A stretch of 64,000 nt of DNA from Streptomyces fragilis (GCF_003112515.1 NZ_BEVZ01000004.1:930001-994000), one strand, 5' to 3'; shown: positions 31,013-39,135, counted from the stretch's first letter. The notes: generated from the sequence alone by a model not told the origin. Translations and numbers: made by a program.

Positions 31013-31282
31013 GGTTCGTAGCCTTCGCTATCTTCAGTGAATGGTCCTAGACAAGGTCACCGAAGCGATCACGACAGCCCTGACCGCACTGCGGTGACGC
31101 ATACCGCGTGCAGGTCGCTGGTCATCGGCCCGGTGGACCGGTGTAAGGGCCCGTCCCGTGAGAATGAGCAAGCCAATACACAACGAACATGCAGGTTACC
31201 CCCCGCCCCGCCCACGGGTCAAAACGCCCGCCCCGCACGACCGCGCGGAGGCGCGTCCCGGACAGGGCCTAGGATGCGCGGC
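31013..31282. other. 270-bp divergent spacer upstream of rplM
   Basis: No gene. It must carry the rplM-rpsI promoter (minus strand) and ends with TAGGAT, the likely -10 of the gene at 31283. No TTGACN/TANNNT pair at good spacing stood out for rplM, so none is assigned. Confidence 0.5.
31270..31275 (+). promoter_or_regulatory. Candidate -10 element of the 31283 gene (leaderless)
   Basis: TAGGAT, 7 bases before the ATG at 31283, without a Shine-Dalgarno sequence. Confidence 0.5.
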
Positions 31283-32173
31283 ATGAGTAATGGGCAGGGG
31301 GGGCCTGGGCCACAGCAGTGGGACCCTTGGAAGCCCCAATCGCAGCAGCCGGACGCCGTCGCTCCGCAGCCCTGGTCGCAGGGCGGCACCGGCGGCCCGC
31401 AGGGACCCGACTGGGAGGCCCTGGCCGAGGCGTCGGCCGCGAAGAACAGGCGCCGCCGGATCGTCGCGGCCGCCGTCGCCGCGGTGGTCGTCGCGGGCGG
31501 CGCCGTCACGGCCGTCCTCCTGACGCGCGGAGGGGACTCCCCCGCACCGAACGGGGGCTCCACCGCCTCGGTCTCCAGCGGCACCCCGTCCTTCGACCCG
31601 ACCAGCGCGCCTCCGCCGCTGGACCCGGAGGAGATCCTGGCCGACTCCCGCAAGGACACCGCCCCGCTCGAGGCGGACGGACTCTTCCCGGGCAAGGCCG
31701 GCCAGAAGCTGCCGCTCGGCAAGGCCCAGTACGTCAAGGGACCCTCCGCGCAGACCACCGACTGCGCCTCCGCCGCCCAGCACACCCTGCCGAAGGTGCT
31801 GAACGACAACGGCTGCACGAAGCTGCTGCGCGCCACCTACACCCGTGACGGCGTGGCCGTCACCGTGGGCGTCGCCGTGTTCGACACCGCCGAGGACGCC
31901 ACGGCCGCCCGGGGCCAGGCGGACCGCAGCGCCATCATCGAGCCGCTGGCCGGCAAGGGCGTGAAGCCGTTCTGCGACGGCGCGGTCTGCCGCACGACGA
32001 TCAACTCCTACGGCCGGTACGCCTACTTCACCATCACCGGCTTCACCGACGGCAAGAACGTCACCCCGCAGGCCAAGAAGGCCTTCGACGCGGGCGACCA
32101 CCTCGCCCACTACGCCTTCCAGCAGATCCACCGCCGCGGCGAGGCCCAGGCCACCGCGGCCCCGGCGTCCTAG
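31283..32173 (+). CDS. Single-pass membrane protein with a Pro/Gln-rich cytoplasmic head, unknown function
   Basis: 296 residues. Layout: Gln/Pro/Trp-rich N-terminus (GPGPQQWDPWKPQSQQ), basic stop-transfer KNRRRR, one membrane helix (about 59-81), a Ser/Pro linker, then an extracellular domain of about 170 residues with paired cysteines (TTDCASA, NGCTK, FCDGAVCRT). The layout resembles many actinomycete DUF-type surface proteins that carry a proline-rich cytosolic tail. The function is unknown. It ends in a hairpin shared with the convergent NlpC/P60 gene. Confidence 0.75.
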   Translation: MSNGQGGPGPQQWDPWKPQSQQPDAVAPQPWSQGGTGGPQGPDWEALAEASAAKNRRRRIVAAAVAAVVVAGGAVTAVLLTRGGDSPAPNGGSTASVSSGTPSFDPTSAPPPLDPEEILADSRKDTAPLEADGLFPGKAGQKLPLGKAQYVKGPSAQTTDCASAAQHTLPKVLNDNGCTKLLRATYTRDGVAVTVGVAVFDTAEDATAARGQADRSAIIEPLAGKGVKPFCDGAVCRTTINSYGRYAYFTITGFTDGKNVTPQAKKAFDAGDHLAHYAFQQIHRRGEAQATAAPAS

Positions 32174-32179
32174 ACGGCC

Positions 32180-32214
32180 CGGTGCACGGGGAGGGCGGAC
32201 CTCCCCGTGCACCG
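32180..32214. terminator. Bidirectional terminator at the end of the PGA-type locus
   Basis: CGGTGCACGGGGAGG (32180-32194) pairs perfectly over 15 bp with 32200-32214, loop GCGGA. It lies between the convergent 31283 gene and the NlpC/P60 gene. Confidence 0.88.
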
Positions 32215-32219
32215 GTGCC

Positions 32220-33296
32220 TCAGAGACGCTTCGCGCTGCGCAGGGTCTTGGCGTAGTACCCGTTGCCGTCGAGGCGGGAGACTCCGCCCACGTCGCCGAT
32301 GGTCGGGCCGTTGACCTCCTCGCGGCTCGACACGAAGATCACGTGCCCTTCCGTGTCGTACCCGAGGACCATGCCGACGTGGTCCAGCCGCTCCCCGGTG
32401 CGCCGGTCCAGCTTGAAGAAGACCAGGTCGCCCGGCTGGAGCTGGTCGATGGCGGACGGCCGGTCCTCGGCCGAGACCCCCTTCAGCGGCAGCACGTCCG
32501 CCCCCTCCCGGGAGCGGGCCATCCCGTTGGCCGTGCGGGGCAGACCGTCACCGACCCCGTCCGCCGAGCGCAGCGGGTAGCGGGCGCGGTAGCCGAACAC
32601 CATGCGGATGAATCCCGAGCAGTCCAGGGCCCGGTGCCGCATCGTCTCGGGCGTACCGACCGCGCCGTCCCGGAAGGAGTACGGGATGCCGAGGTAGTCG
32701 TAGAAGTCCGACTGCTCCAGGCGCAGGTCCCCGCCCTCGGCGCCGGTGGTGTTCAGCGGTCCGAAGTCCGCGTCGCCCGCGTAGACGAGCCCTTCCGCGT
32801 TCTTCTTCGCCGGCGCCCCCGCCACGTACTGGAAGGCGTACGCGAACAGGTCGTCCTCCTCGCTGCCCTCCCACTCGGCGTACCACTCCTTGAACCAGGC
32901 TTCCTTCTCCGCGCCCTTCTCCCACGGCTGGGGCAGCAGCCGCACCCAGTCGGTGGTGGAGACCTTGGAGCCGGTGGACGACGGCTCCGCGAAGGTGCGG
33001 GCGGGTCCGGTGAGCGTCGCGGTGAGCGCTCCGTCCGTGAGGACGGCCTTGACCTTGCCGTCGCCTCCCCGCAGCACCGACCGGGCCGGGTTGTCCAGCC
33101 GGGACCAGCCGTCCTCCCCCTGCTCCTGGGCGCTCGCCCTGGAGCCGCCCCCGTCCAGCACGCCCACGTTGACGATCTCGGTGACCGCCCGCTCCTCGTT
33201 CTTGCGGAGCTCGACCGTGAGGTAGCCGGAGGTCAGCACCAGCGCCGACACCACGAGCGCCGAGACGACGGGGCGCGACTTCTTCCTTCCTGCCAT
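32220..33296 (-). CDS. Membrane-anchored NlpC/P60 peptidase of the PGA-type locus
   Basis: 358 residues. An N-terminal signal anchor (VVSALVVSALVLTSGYLTV, about 10-28) is followed by an SH3b-like region (about 70-125) and a C-terminal NlpC/P60 domain with catalytic C226 (LDCSGF), H306 (LDHVGMVLG) and probably H318. Such Cys peptidases cut gamma-D-glutamyl bonds in cell wall, and in Bacillus PgdS the same fold cuts poly-gamma-glutamate. Being the last gene behind pgsC (61-bp gap, AGGAAGG site), a role in trimming or releasing the polymer is inferred; a wall-hydrolase role is the alternative. Confidence 0.85.
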   Translation of the reverse strand: MAGRKKSRPVVSALVVSALVLTSGYLTVELRKNEERAVTEIVNVGVLDGGGSRASAQEQGEDGWSRLDNPARSVLRGGDGKVKAVLTDGALTATLTGPARTFAEPSSTGSKVSTTDWVRLLPQPWEKGAEKEAWFKEWYAEWEGSEEDDLFAYAFQYVAGAPAKKNAEGLVYAGDADFGPLNTTGAEGGDLRLEQSDFYDYLGIPYSFRDGAVGTPETMRHRALDCSGFIRMVFGYRARYPLRSADGVGDGLPRTANGMARSREGADVLPLKGVSAEDRPSAIDQLQPGDLVFFKLDRRTGERLDHVGMVLGYDTEGHVIFVSSREEVNGPTIGDVGGVSRLDGNGYYAKTLRSAKRL

Positions 33297-33357
33297 TGTG
33301 CGTACCTTCCTGAGACGGGTTGTCGTGGGTTGAGGGGTGGGGTGATCAGGGCGGGCG

Positions 33358-33840
33358 TCAGACCGCGGGCATGACGCCGAGCAGCAGCCCGGCGGCGACG
33401 GCGATGTACGCCATGAGGGAGACGGTGCCGGTGGCCAGCAGCGTGGCCCCCTTGGGCTGGCGGACCAGCTGGTAGGCGACGAGGCCGGGCACGATGAATC
33501 CGAGCGTCTGGTTGCCGTACATCAGCGGGAACTCGATCGACAGGACGATCATGACGGTGCCCTGCAGCAGCACGCCGAGCAGCACCACGGCCGCGAACAG
33601 CCGCTTGCCGTAGAGGATCACCAGCTTCTGCATGACCTTGGTGCCCCCGTAGGTCAGCGCGGTGACGCCGACCACCATCGCGGCGCGCTGCAGGTCCTCG
33701 ATGAGGGTGAGGGCGATCCAGCCGGGCGTGATCATGCCGCCCGGCGAGAGGTTGGTGGTGAGGTAGCAGAGCAGGGAGAAGAACAGGCCGATGGCGATGC
33801 CGAGGGCGGCCATCTCCGGGGTGAGGGTCGCGGTGGTCAA
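33358..33840 (-). CDS. pgsC: Poly-gamma-glutamate synthase membrane subunit PgsC/CapC
   Basis: 160 residues with four to five membrane segments. The signature region is LSPGGMITPGWIALTL (about 31-46), followed by TYGGTKVMQKLVILYGKR and YGNQTLGFIVPGLVAYQLVRQ, as in CapC. In Bacillus PgsC forms the membrane synthase with PgsB. The start is an unusual TTG at 33840, placed 6 bases after GGAG; ATG at codon 10 is the alternative. It lies 40 bases after pgsB. Confidence 0.92.
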   Translation of the reverse strand: MTTATLTPEMAALGIAIGLFFSLLCYLTTNLSPGGMITPGWIALTLIEDLQRAAMVVGVTALTYGGTKVMQKLVILYGKRLFAAVVLLGVLLQGTVMIVLSIEFPLMYGNQTLGFIVPGLVAYQLVRQPKGATLLATGTVSLMAYIAVAAGLLLGVMPAV

Positions 33841-33880
33841 CGGGGTCTCCGGGAGGACAAGGGGCTGAGGGCGGCGGCGG

Positions 33881-35347
33881 TCAGGAGCGCTGCGACGGGT
33901 CGTGCCACTGCTGGGGCCAGTCGTCGGGTCCCGGGGCGGCCGGCGGGGCCTGCTCGGGCCGGTCGTCGGGTCCCGGGGCGGCCGGCGGGGCCTGCTGCGG
34001 CCAGTCGTCGGTCCCCGCGCCCGCCCGCGGCCGGATGATCCGGAGCTCCTGGGTGCGGGACGCCTGGAACCGCTCCTCCGTGGCCTGCGGGTACGCGGCG
34101 TACGGGTCGATCCGCTCCGGGGCCGCGGCCGCGACGCCGGCGGCGGGCGGCGTGTCGGCCGGGGACTCGTCGGCAGGCAGCTCCGCCAGGTACTCGAGCA
34201 GTTCCTCGCCCTGGCCGTGGATGTTGCCGATGGAGACCAGCGACGAGTTCGCCGGCAGCCGCTCCAGGAGGAGCGGCATGAACTCCTCGCCCGGCCGGCG
34301 GTCGCCTCCCAGGTCCACCACCCGGTCCCGCCACTCGGCGGGGATCGCGTCGATGGCGCTCTTCGCGGGGTGGCCGATGACGAAGACGTTCTCGGGGGCC
34401 AGGTCGGGGATGATCTCGCCCATCTGGCCGTTGCGCTCCACCCGGTCCGGACGGCAGTTGATCACCACGTTCAGCGGACGGTGGATGGCGCCGAGGTCGA
34501 GCAGCTGGTTGATGTTCATCAGCGTCGACTCGGGGTCGTTGGCGGCGAAGACGTTGCCGAACGCCAGCTTGCCGCCCGCCGGCGTCACGTAGCGCTCCAC
34601 GGAGAGCACACCCGGGTCCGGCGGCGCGTCGTACATGCCCTGGAGAGCCACCTGCCGCTCCACGCCGAGGAGTTCGGCGACGACCAGGGCGATCGCCACG
34701 TTCTCCTTGAAGGTGAACCAGCTGAAGCCGCGCAGTTCCTCGTCGGTGACCATCTCCGGGTCCGCGTAGATCAGCTCGCAGTTCCGGGCGTCCGCCTCCT
34801 CCTGCAGGATGTGGAACCGGTCACGCTCGGCGGTCACGCAGATGCCGTTCTCCGGCATCGACCGGCACAGCGAGCGGGCCACGTCGTCCAGGGTGGGTCC
34901 CATCTCGGCGAGGTGGTCCTCACGGACGTTGCACAGCACGCCGATGGTGGAGCGGATCAGCTTGCTCTGGTTGACCTCCTGCAGGGCGGGCATCACCGCC
35001 ATGCACTCGATGACCAGCGCGTCCGGCCGGTAGGCGGCGGCCCGGCGCACGATGCCGATCTGCTCCACCACGTTGGCGATGCCGAACTTCCGGTACACCG
35101 GCTCCTCGGTGGCGTCCGGGTGGATGAACCGGGCGGCGGTGCCGGTGGTCTTGGCGACGGTCACCAGGTCACCGCCGCGCAGCGCACCCGCGCACAGCCG
35201 GGTGATCGACGACTTGCCGCGGATGCCGTTGACCAGCACCCGGGCCTGGATGCTGTGCAGGGCGGCGTAGTGCCGGCGCTGCTCCACGACGCCCGCGGCG
35301 AACAGCAGGACGCAGCCCGCGAGCAGCACGAAGTACAGGTAGAGCAC
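33881..35347 (-). CDS. pgsB: Poly-gamma-glutamate synthase ligase PgsB/CapB
   Basis: ATP-dependent Mur-ligase-like enzyme that adds glutamate through its side-chain carboxylate. 488 residues: an N-terminal membrane helix (LYLYFVLLAGCVLLFAAGVV), then the P-loop NGIRGKSS (40-47), GVLCNVREDHLAEMG, VAIALVVAELLGV and SIGNIHGQGEELL. The core ends near residue 400; the last 90 residues are an added Pro/Ala/Asp tail with a 14-residue repeat (PPAAPGPDDRPEQA). The GTG at 35347 follows the sensor stop by 6 bases. Confidence 0.93.
   Translation of the reverse strand: MLYLYFVLLAGCVLLFAAGVVEQRRHYAALHSIQARVLVNGIRGKSSITRLCAGALRGGDLVTVAKTTGTAARFIHPDATEEPVYRKFGIANVVEQIGIVRRAAAYRPDALVIECMAVMPALQEVNQSKLIRSTIGVLCNVREDHLAEMGPTLDDVARSLCRSMPENGICVTAERDRFHILQEEADARNCELIYADPEMVTDEELRGFSWFTFKENVAIALVVAELLGVERQVALQGMYDAPPDPGVLSVERYVTPAGGKLAFGNVFAANDPESTLMNINQLLDLGAIHRPLNVVINCRPDRVERNGQMGEIIPDLAPENVFVIGHPAKSAIDAIPAEWRDRVVDLGGDRRPGEEFMPLLLERLPANSSLVSIGNIHGQGEELLEYLAELPADESPADTPPAAGVAAAAPERIDPYAAYPQATEERFQASRTQELRIIRPRAGAGTDDWPQQAPPAAPGPDDRPEQAPPAAPGPDDWPQQWHDPSQRS
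33921..33996. repeat. 42-bp direct repeat inside the pgsB 3' end
   Basis: TCGTCGGGTCCCGGGGCGG and the following 15 bases occur identically at 33921 and 33963. The period is 42 bases (14 codons), which encodes the PPAAPGPDD repeats of the PgsB tail. Confidence 0.85.
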
Positions 35348-35353
35348 CGCTGA

Positions 35354-37690
35354 TCACATTCCTCGGGTACTGGGCTGGGAGGCGGCGGCCGCCTGGCGCA
35401 GCGCCTCGTTGCGGCGGAGGGTCTGCAGCTGCTGGCGGAGCAGCTCCAGGCTGCGCACCACCGCGCCGACCTCGTCGTGGTAGCGCGGGTACAGGACGGA
35501 CTTGTGGTCGCCGTCCGCGAGCCGCTCGGCGGCGGCCGCGAGGTCGCGCAGCGGGCGGGCGACCACCAGGTGCAGCCAGCCCAGGCAGACGACGATCGCG
35601 GCGAGGCCGAGGATGCCGGCCAGCACGCTGCGGTCCTCCCTCTGGGACGGCACGGTCTGCAGCCGGTCGGCGTCCTGCCAGCTCACCACGGACCATCCGA
35701 TGTCGGAGGCGACGCCGCCGCCGGAGAAGGGCGCCGCGGCGGCGACGGTCACCGAGCCGCCCTCGCGCAGCAGCAGTCCGTTCTCCACCGGTCCGGCGCC
35801 GACCTGCAGATTTCCGGCCCGGACGAGGTCGGTGAGGGACTTCTCGGGGAGTTCGGCGAAGGCGAGGAAGCCCCTGTTGGAGGCGAGGGTGCGGCCGTCC
35901 GCGTCGACGACGCGGACGGTGCCGAGGCCGGGCCGGTCGAGCAGCGAGCCGAGGAACTGGACGCGCACCTCGCCCACCAGGGTGAGCCCCGCGTCGCCGG
36001 GCACGGCGGAGCCCGCCTGGACGACCGGCGTGGAGCCGCCCTCCCCGGTCACCCGGAGCGGCGGCAGCCGCTTCGCGGTGCTCCAGGGCGCGGCGGGCTC
36101 GTCGCCGGCGTGGGCGACGACCTTGCCGTCGCCGTCGGCGACGTAGAGGGACTCGTAGCGGGGGTGGTCGCGCATCGCGTCCTTCAGCAGCGCCTCGAGG
36201 GCGGCCGGTCCGGAGTCCTCGCGGCCGCCGATCAGGCGGGCGGTGGAGACCACGTCGGCGTGCGCCTCGTTGAGGGCGCGGCGCACCCGGTCGGAGAGGA
36301 GGTCGGTGCGGTCGCGCTGGTCGTTGACGAGAGCGGCGGGCACGCTGACCGAGTCGTCGGTGCGGTTGAGCAGCAGGCCGACCGGGACGCACCACAGGAG
36401 CAGCAGCACCGCGGTCAGGGCGAGCGGCACCCGTACGCCGATCCGCCCGGCCGGGCGGGTGCGGCCGTCGGCGTCCGGGGCCGGGCCGCCGCCGAGCTGG
36501 GTGCGGACCCGTTCGAGCGCCGCGCCGACGCGGGCGGTCTCGCCCCACCGGGGCACCGCGACGGGCCGGGCGAGATCGCCGCGGGCGAGCCGCCGGGACT
36601 CCAGGAAGAGGCCGATGAGAGGACGCTGGATGGTCCCCCACAGCACCGCCACCGCGACCAGTCCGAGCGCCACCAGGGCGCCGGCCGCGAGCAGTCCGTA
36701 GACACCGTGGTCCTGCGCGGAGGCCTCCTCCTGCACCACCGGCAGCATGGCGACGACGGTGAGTCCCAGACCCGCTCCGACGCTCTGCTTCTGCTCGGGG
36801 TCGGAGGAGGCGAGGGAGGCGTAGCCGGCGGTGACGACGCGGCCGTTGTACTCGTCGCCGAGCAGCCGCCCGCTGACGCCGGTGTAGCCGTGGGAGCCGG
36901 GCTCCTTGGAGCTGACCGGGTCCTTCTCGGCCTCGGCCGCGGCGAGGTCGGCCATGCCGGACATCTGCTTCTGCAGGAAGTCCAGTTCCTCGCGCTCCGC
37001 GTCGGAGTTGACGGACTCGGGACGTTCGAAGCCCGCGGTGGAGAGGATCTCGCCGTCGGAGGCGACCACCGCCATGGAGCGGAACGGGCCGAGGTTGATG
37101 GACGGCACGGCGATGCTGTTGGAGGCGACGAGGAGCTGCTGCGCGCCGTCCTCGCCGTCCAGCACCGCCATGCTCATCAGCCGGACGTCGCCGCTCTCCA
37201 GGCGCACCATCCGCGGCACCAGGGCGTGCTCGCCGGTGAGCACCTCCTTGTCCAGCCACCCGAGAGGAATCGTTTCTCCACGGGCGGCCAGCACCTTCCC
37301 GCTCCGCAGGTCGATGACGCCGGTGCCGGTCCACTTCTGGTAGGTCTTCCCCAGGTCGGAGAGGATCCGCTCCGGTTCCACCGGATCGCCGGCGTTCAGG
37401 CCGGCCGCGGTGCGCCGGAGGTCGGTGACGCGTTCGTCGATCGAGGCGCGCAGCGCGACGGCGCCGTCCTCCGCGAAGTGCTGCTGGGAGGAGAGCACAC
37501 CCTCGGGCACGGACGGCTCACCGGCCCGGCCCAGCACGGCGGCGGTGATGCCGGCCACCGCCAGGACCAGGACGAGCAGCACCGCGATCGGCGGACGGAT
37601 GCCGCCGAGCAACGGCATGTCCTCGCGTCTGCGGCTTCGGTGCCGGGGCGCGGTCTGCCGCCCGGTCGCGGCCTCGGCAGCGGATGTCAC
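35354..37690 (-). CDS. Membrane protein with two extracellular sensor regions and two HAMP domains, no output domain
   Basis: 778 residues with a doubled sensor layout: TM1 (32-54), extracellular region 1 (55-329, cache-like), TM2 (330-351), HAMP 1 (352-400), TM3 (418-441), extracellular region 2 (442-688), TM4 (689-710), HAMP 2 (711-760), and a short coiled coil ending at 778. No kinase, cyclase or methyl-accepting domain follows. It is placed between capA and pgsB with a 6-base gap to pgsB, so it is part of the polymer machine or its control. GTG start with AGAGGA upstream. Function is inferred from context only. Confidence 0.85.
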   Translation of the reverse strand: MTSAAEAATGRQTAPRHRSRRREDMPLLGGIRPPIAVLLVLVLAVAGITAAVLGRAGEPSVPEGVLSSQQHFAEDGAVALRASIDERVTDLRRTAAGLNAGDPVEPERILSDLGKTYQKWTGTGVIDLRSGKVLAARGETIPLGWLDKEVLTGEHALVPRMVRLESGDVRLMSMAVLDGEDGAQQLLVASNSIAVPSINLGPFRSMAVVASDGEILSTAGFERPESVNSDAEREELDFLQKQMSGMADLAAAEAEKDPVSSKEPGSHGYTGVSGRLLGDEYNGRVVTAGYASLASSDPEQKQSVGAGLGLTVVAMLPVVQEEASAQDHGVYGLLAAGALVALGLVAVAVLWGTIQRPLIGLFLESRRLARGDLARPVAVPRWGETARVGAALERVRTQLGGGPAPDADGRTRPAGRIGVRVPLALTAVLLLLWCVPVGLLLNRTDDSVSVPAALVNDQRDRTDLLSDRVRRALNEAHADVVSTARLIGGREDSGPAALEALLKDAMRDHPRYESLYVADGDGKVVAHAGDEPAAPWSTAKRLPPLRVTGEGGSTPVVQAGSAVPGDAGLTLVGEVRVQFLGSLLDRPGLGTVRVVDADGRTLASNRGFLAFAELPEKSLTDLVRAGNLQVGAGPVENGLLLREGGSVTVAAAAPFSGGGVASDIGWSVVSWQDADRLQTVPSQREDRSVLAGILGLAAIVVCLGWLHLVVARPLRDLAAAAERLADGDHKSVLYPRYHDEVGAVVRSLELLRQQLQTLRRNEALRQAAAASQPSTRGM

Positions 37691-37859
37691 CGGTGTTTCC
37701 TCTCAGGATGCGTCACGAGCGGCACCTGCCGGGACACCGAGATCACTCGCGCGTCAGGCACCTACACAAAGAAGACCGACGGAGGACCGGGAGGTTGTGC
37801 GCAGAACGGCGCGAACCCACGTGATCCGCCTCACGACCTGCCGATGCCGCCGTCGCGGG

Positions 37860-39074
37860 CTAGTTCCGCTCGTCCAGGGTGAGCGGCTTCAGCCCGTCCC
37901 CGCCGGGCGCGCCGCGGTTGTAGACGAACCCCCGGGTGCGCTCGGCCGCCAGCCGGTAACGGCCGAGCCTCTCCTCCGACAGGCCCGGCGTCGGGCGCTC
38001 GAGCTCGGCGAGGACGTCGACCATCCGGTGATCGGTGACCGCTCCGTCCGGGGCCTCCTCACCGTCCTCGAGCTCCGGCGGGATCTCCACCAGCGTGGGC
38101 GCGTACCGCGCCTGGACGTCCCAGCCGTCCGAGGTCTCCCGGAACTCGAACCAGCCGATGACCCCCTCCTCGGTCAGACCGCTCGGCGTCGAGTGCCGCG
38201 CGAGCTGGTTCCCGACGCCGAAGGCGACCCAGGTGCCGTTGAGCTTCTGGATCGGCTGGACGACGTGGGCGTGGTGACCGATCACCAGGTCCACGCCCGT
38301 CTCGGCGGTGATCCGTTCCGCCATCTCCAGCTGCGGCCCACTGGGCTCGTTGTAGTGCTCCAGGCCCCAGTGCACGCTCAGGACGACCACCTCGGCGCCC
38401 TGGCTCCGCGCCCGCGCCTCTGCCCGCTTGATGTCCTCGGTGCTGCTCCGGTTGAACGCCCAGGACTGCTTCTCGGGGGTCGGGTTGAGGAAGGACTCCC
38501 AGGAGTAGGCGAGGTGCGCGACCTTCACTCCCTTGACGTCCATGATCGTGATCCGCCGGGACTCCTTCTCGGTCCGCGCGGAGCCCGTGTGCCCGAGGTC
38601 CAGCTCGTCCATGGCGTCCAGGGTGCGCCGCACGGCGGACAGACCGTGGTCGAAGGTGTGGTTGGAGGCCGTGGAGCAGGTGTCGTACCCCACGTCCTTC
38701 ACCGCGCGCAGGACCTGCGGCGCGACCAGGAACTCGGGATACCCTTCGAACGGCCCCTTGGGCCTGCCGACGGGCGTCTCCATGTGGCAGATGGCCAGGT
38801 CGGCGGCGCTGATGACCGGTTCGACGCCGGCCAGCATCGGACCGAAGTCCAGCCCCGCCTCGCCCTCGCCGGTGACCTCGGCGTCCTTGGCCGCCTGGTC
38901 GATCAGTTCCGGGTGGACGAGGATGTCCCCCGCGGCGGCGACACTGAAGGAACGGCCACCCTCCTTGGGTGCCGAGGAGGAAGCGTCCGCCGAACCGCAG
39001 GCGGCGGACAGAGCCGCCAGCGCGATCAGTGCGACTGCCGCACGCGCCGCCCGGAAAAGATCAGAAAATGCCAC
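37860..39074 (-). CDS. capA: CapA/PgsA-family poly-gamma-glutamate lipoprotein
   Basis: Metallophosphatase-fold protein of the PGA_cap family, needed for transport or assembly of gamma-glutamyl polymers. It has 404 residues, lipobox LSAAC (Cys26), then the family motifs AAGDILVHPEL, ADLAICHMETPVG, TCSTASNHTFDHG, VVLSVHWGLEHYN and LVIGHHAHVVQ. GTG 39074 gives a clean signal peptide; ATG 39101 would add nine residues including a Cys. First gene of the leftward cluster, divergent from a lipoprotein gene, and separated from the next gene by 169 bases. Confidence 0.9.
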   Translation of the reverse strand: MAFSDLFRAARAAVALIALAALSAACGSADASSSAPKEGGRSFSVAAAGDILVHPELIDQAAKDAEVTGEGEAGLDFGPMLAGVEPVISAADLAICHMETPVGRPKGPFEGYPEFLVAPQVLRAVKDVGYDTCSTASNHTFDHGLSAVRRTLDAMDELDLGHTGSARTEKESRRITIMDVKGVKVAHLAYSWESFLNPTPEKQSWAFNRSSTEDIKRAEARARSQGAEVVVLSVHWGLEHYNEPSGPQLEMAERITAETGVDLVIGHHAHVVQPIQKLNGTWVAFGVGNQLARHSTPSGLTEEGVIGWFEFRETSDGWDVQARYAPTLVEIPPELEDGEEAPDGAVTDHRMVDVLAELERPTPGLSEERLGRYRLAAERTRGFVYNRGAPGGDGLKPLTLDERN

Positions 39075-39135
39075 CACTTCATGGTCACACGCGCTCATCA
39101 CCCTTCATGCGAACCTTCATCACAAGATGGTCACA
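39075..39135. promoter_or_regulatory. AT-rich divergent promoter region of capA and the 39107 lipoprotein
   Basis: The most AT-rich stretch of this neighbourhood. ATGGTCACA occurs twice in direct orientation (39081-39089 and 39127-39135), 46 bases apart, between and over the two start regions. Operators for a shared regulator are possible; no clear -35/-10 pair was assigned. Confidence 0.35.

Noticed and set aside
30569..31282. L13 leader RNA in front of rplM
   Set aside because: No recognisable structured leader could be traced by eye in the 270-bp region; a covariance-model search would decide.
35477..37882. 801-codon plus-strand frame opposite the double-HAMP gene
   Set aside because: Shadow of the minus-strand sensor gene; Gly/Val/Arg/His-rich composition and no start signals.
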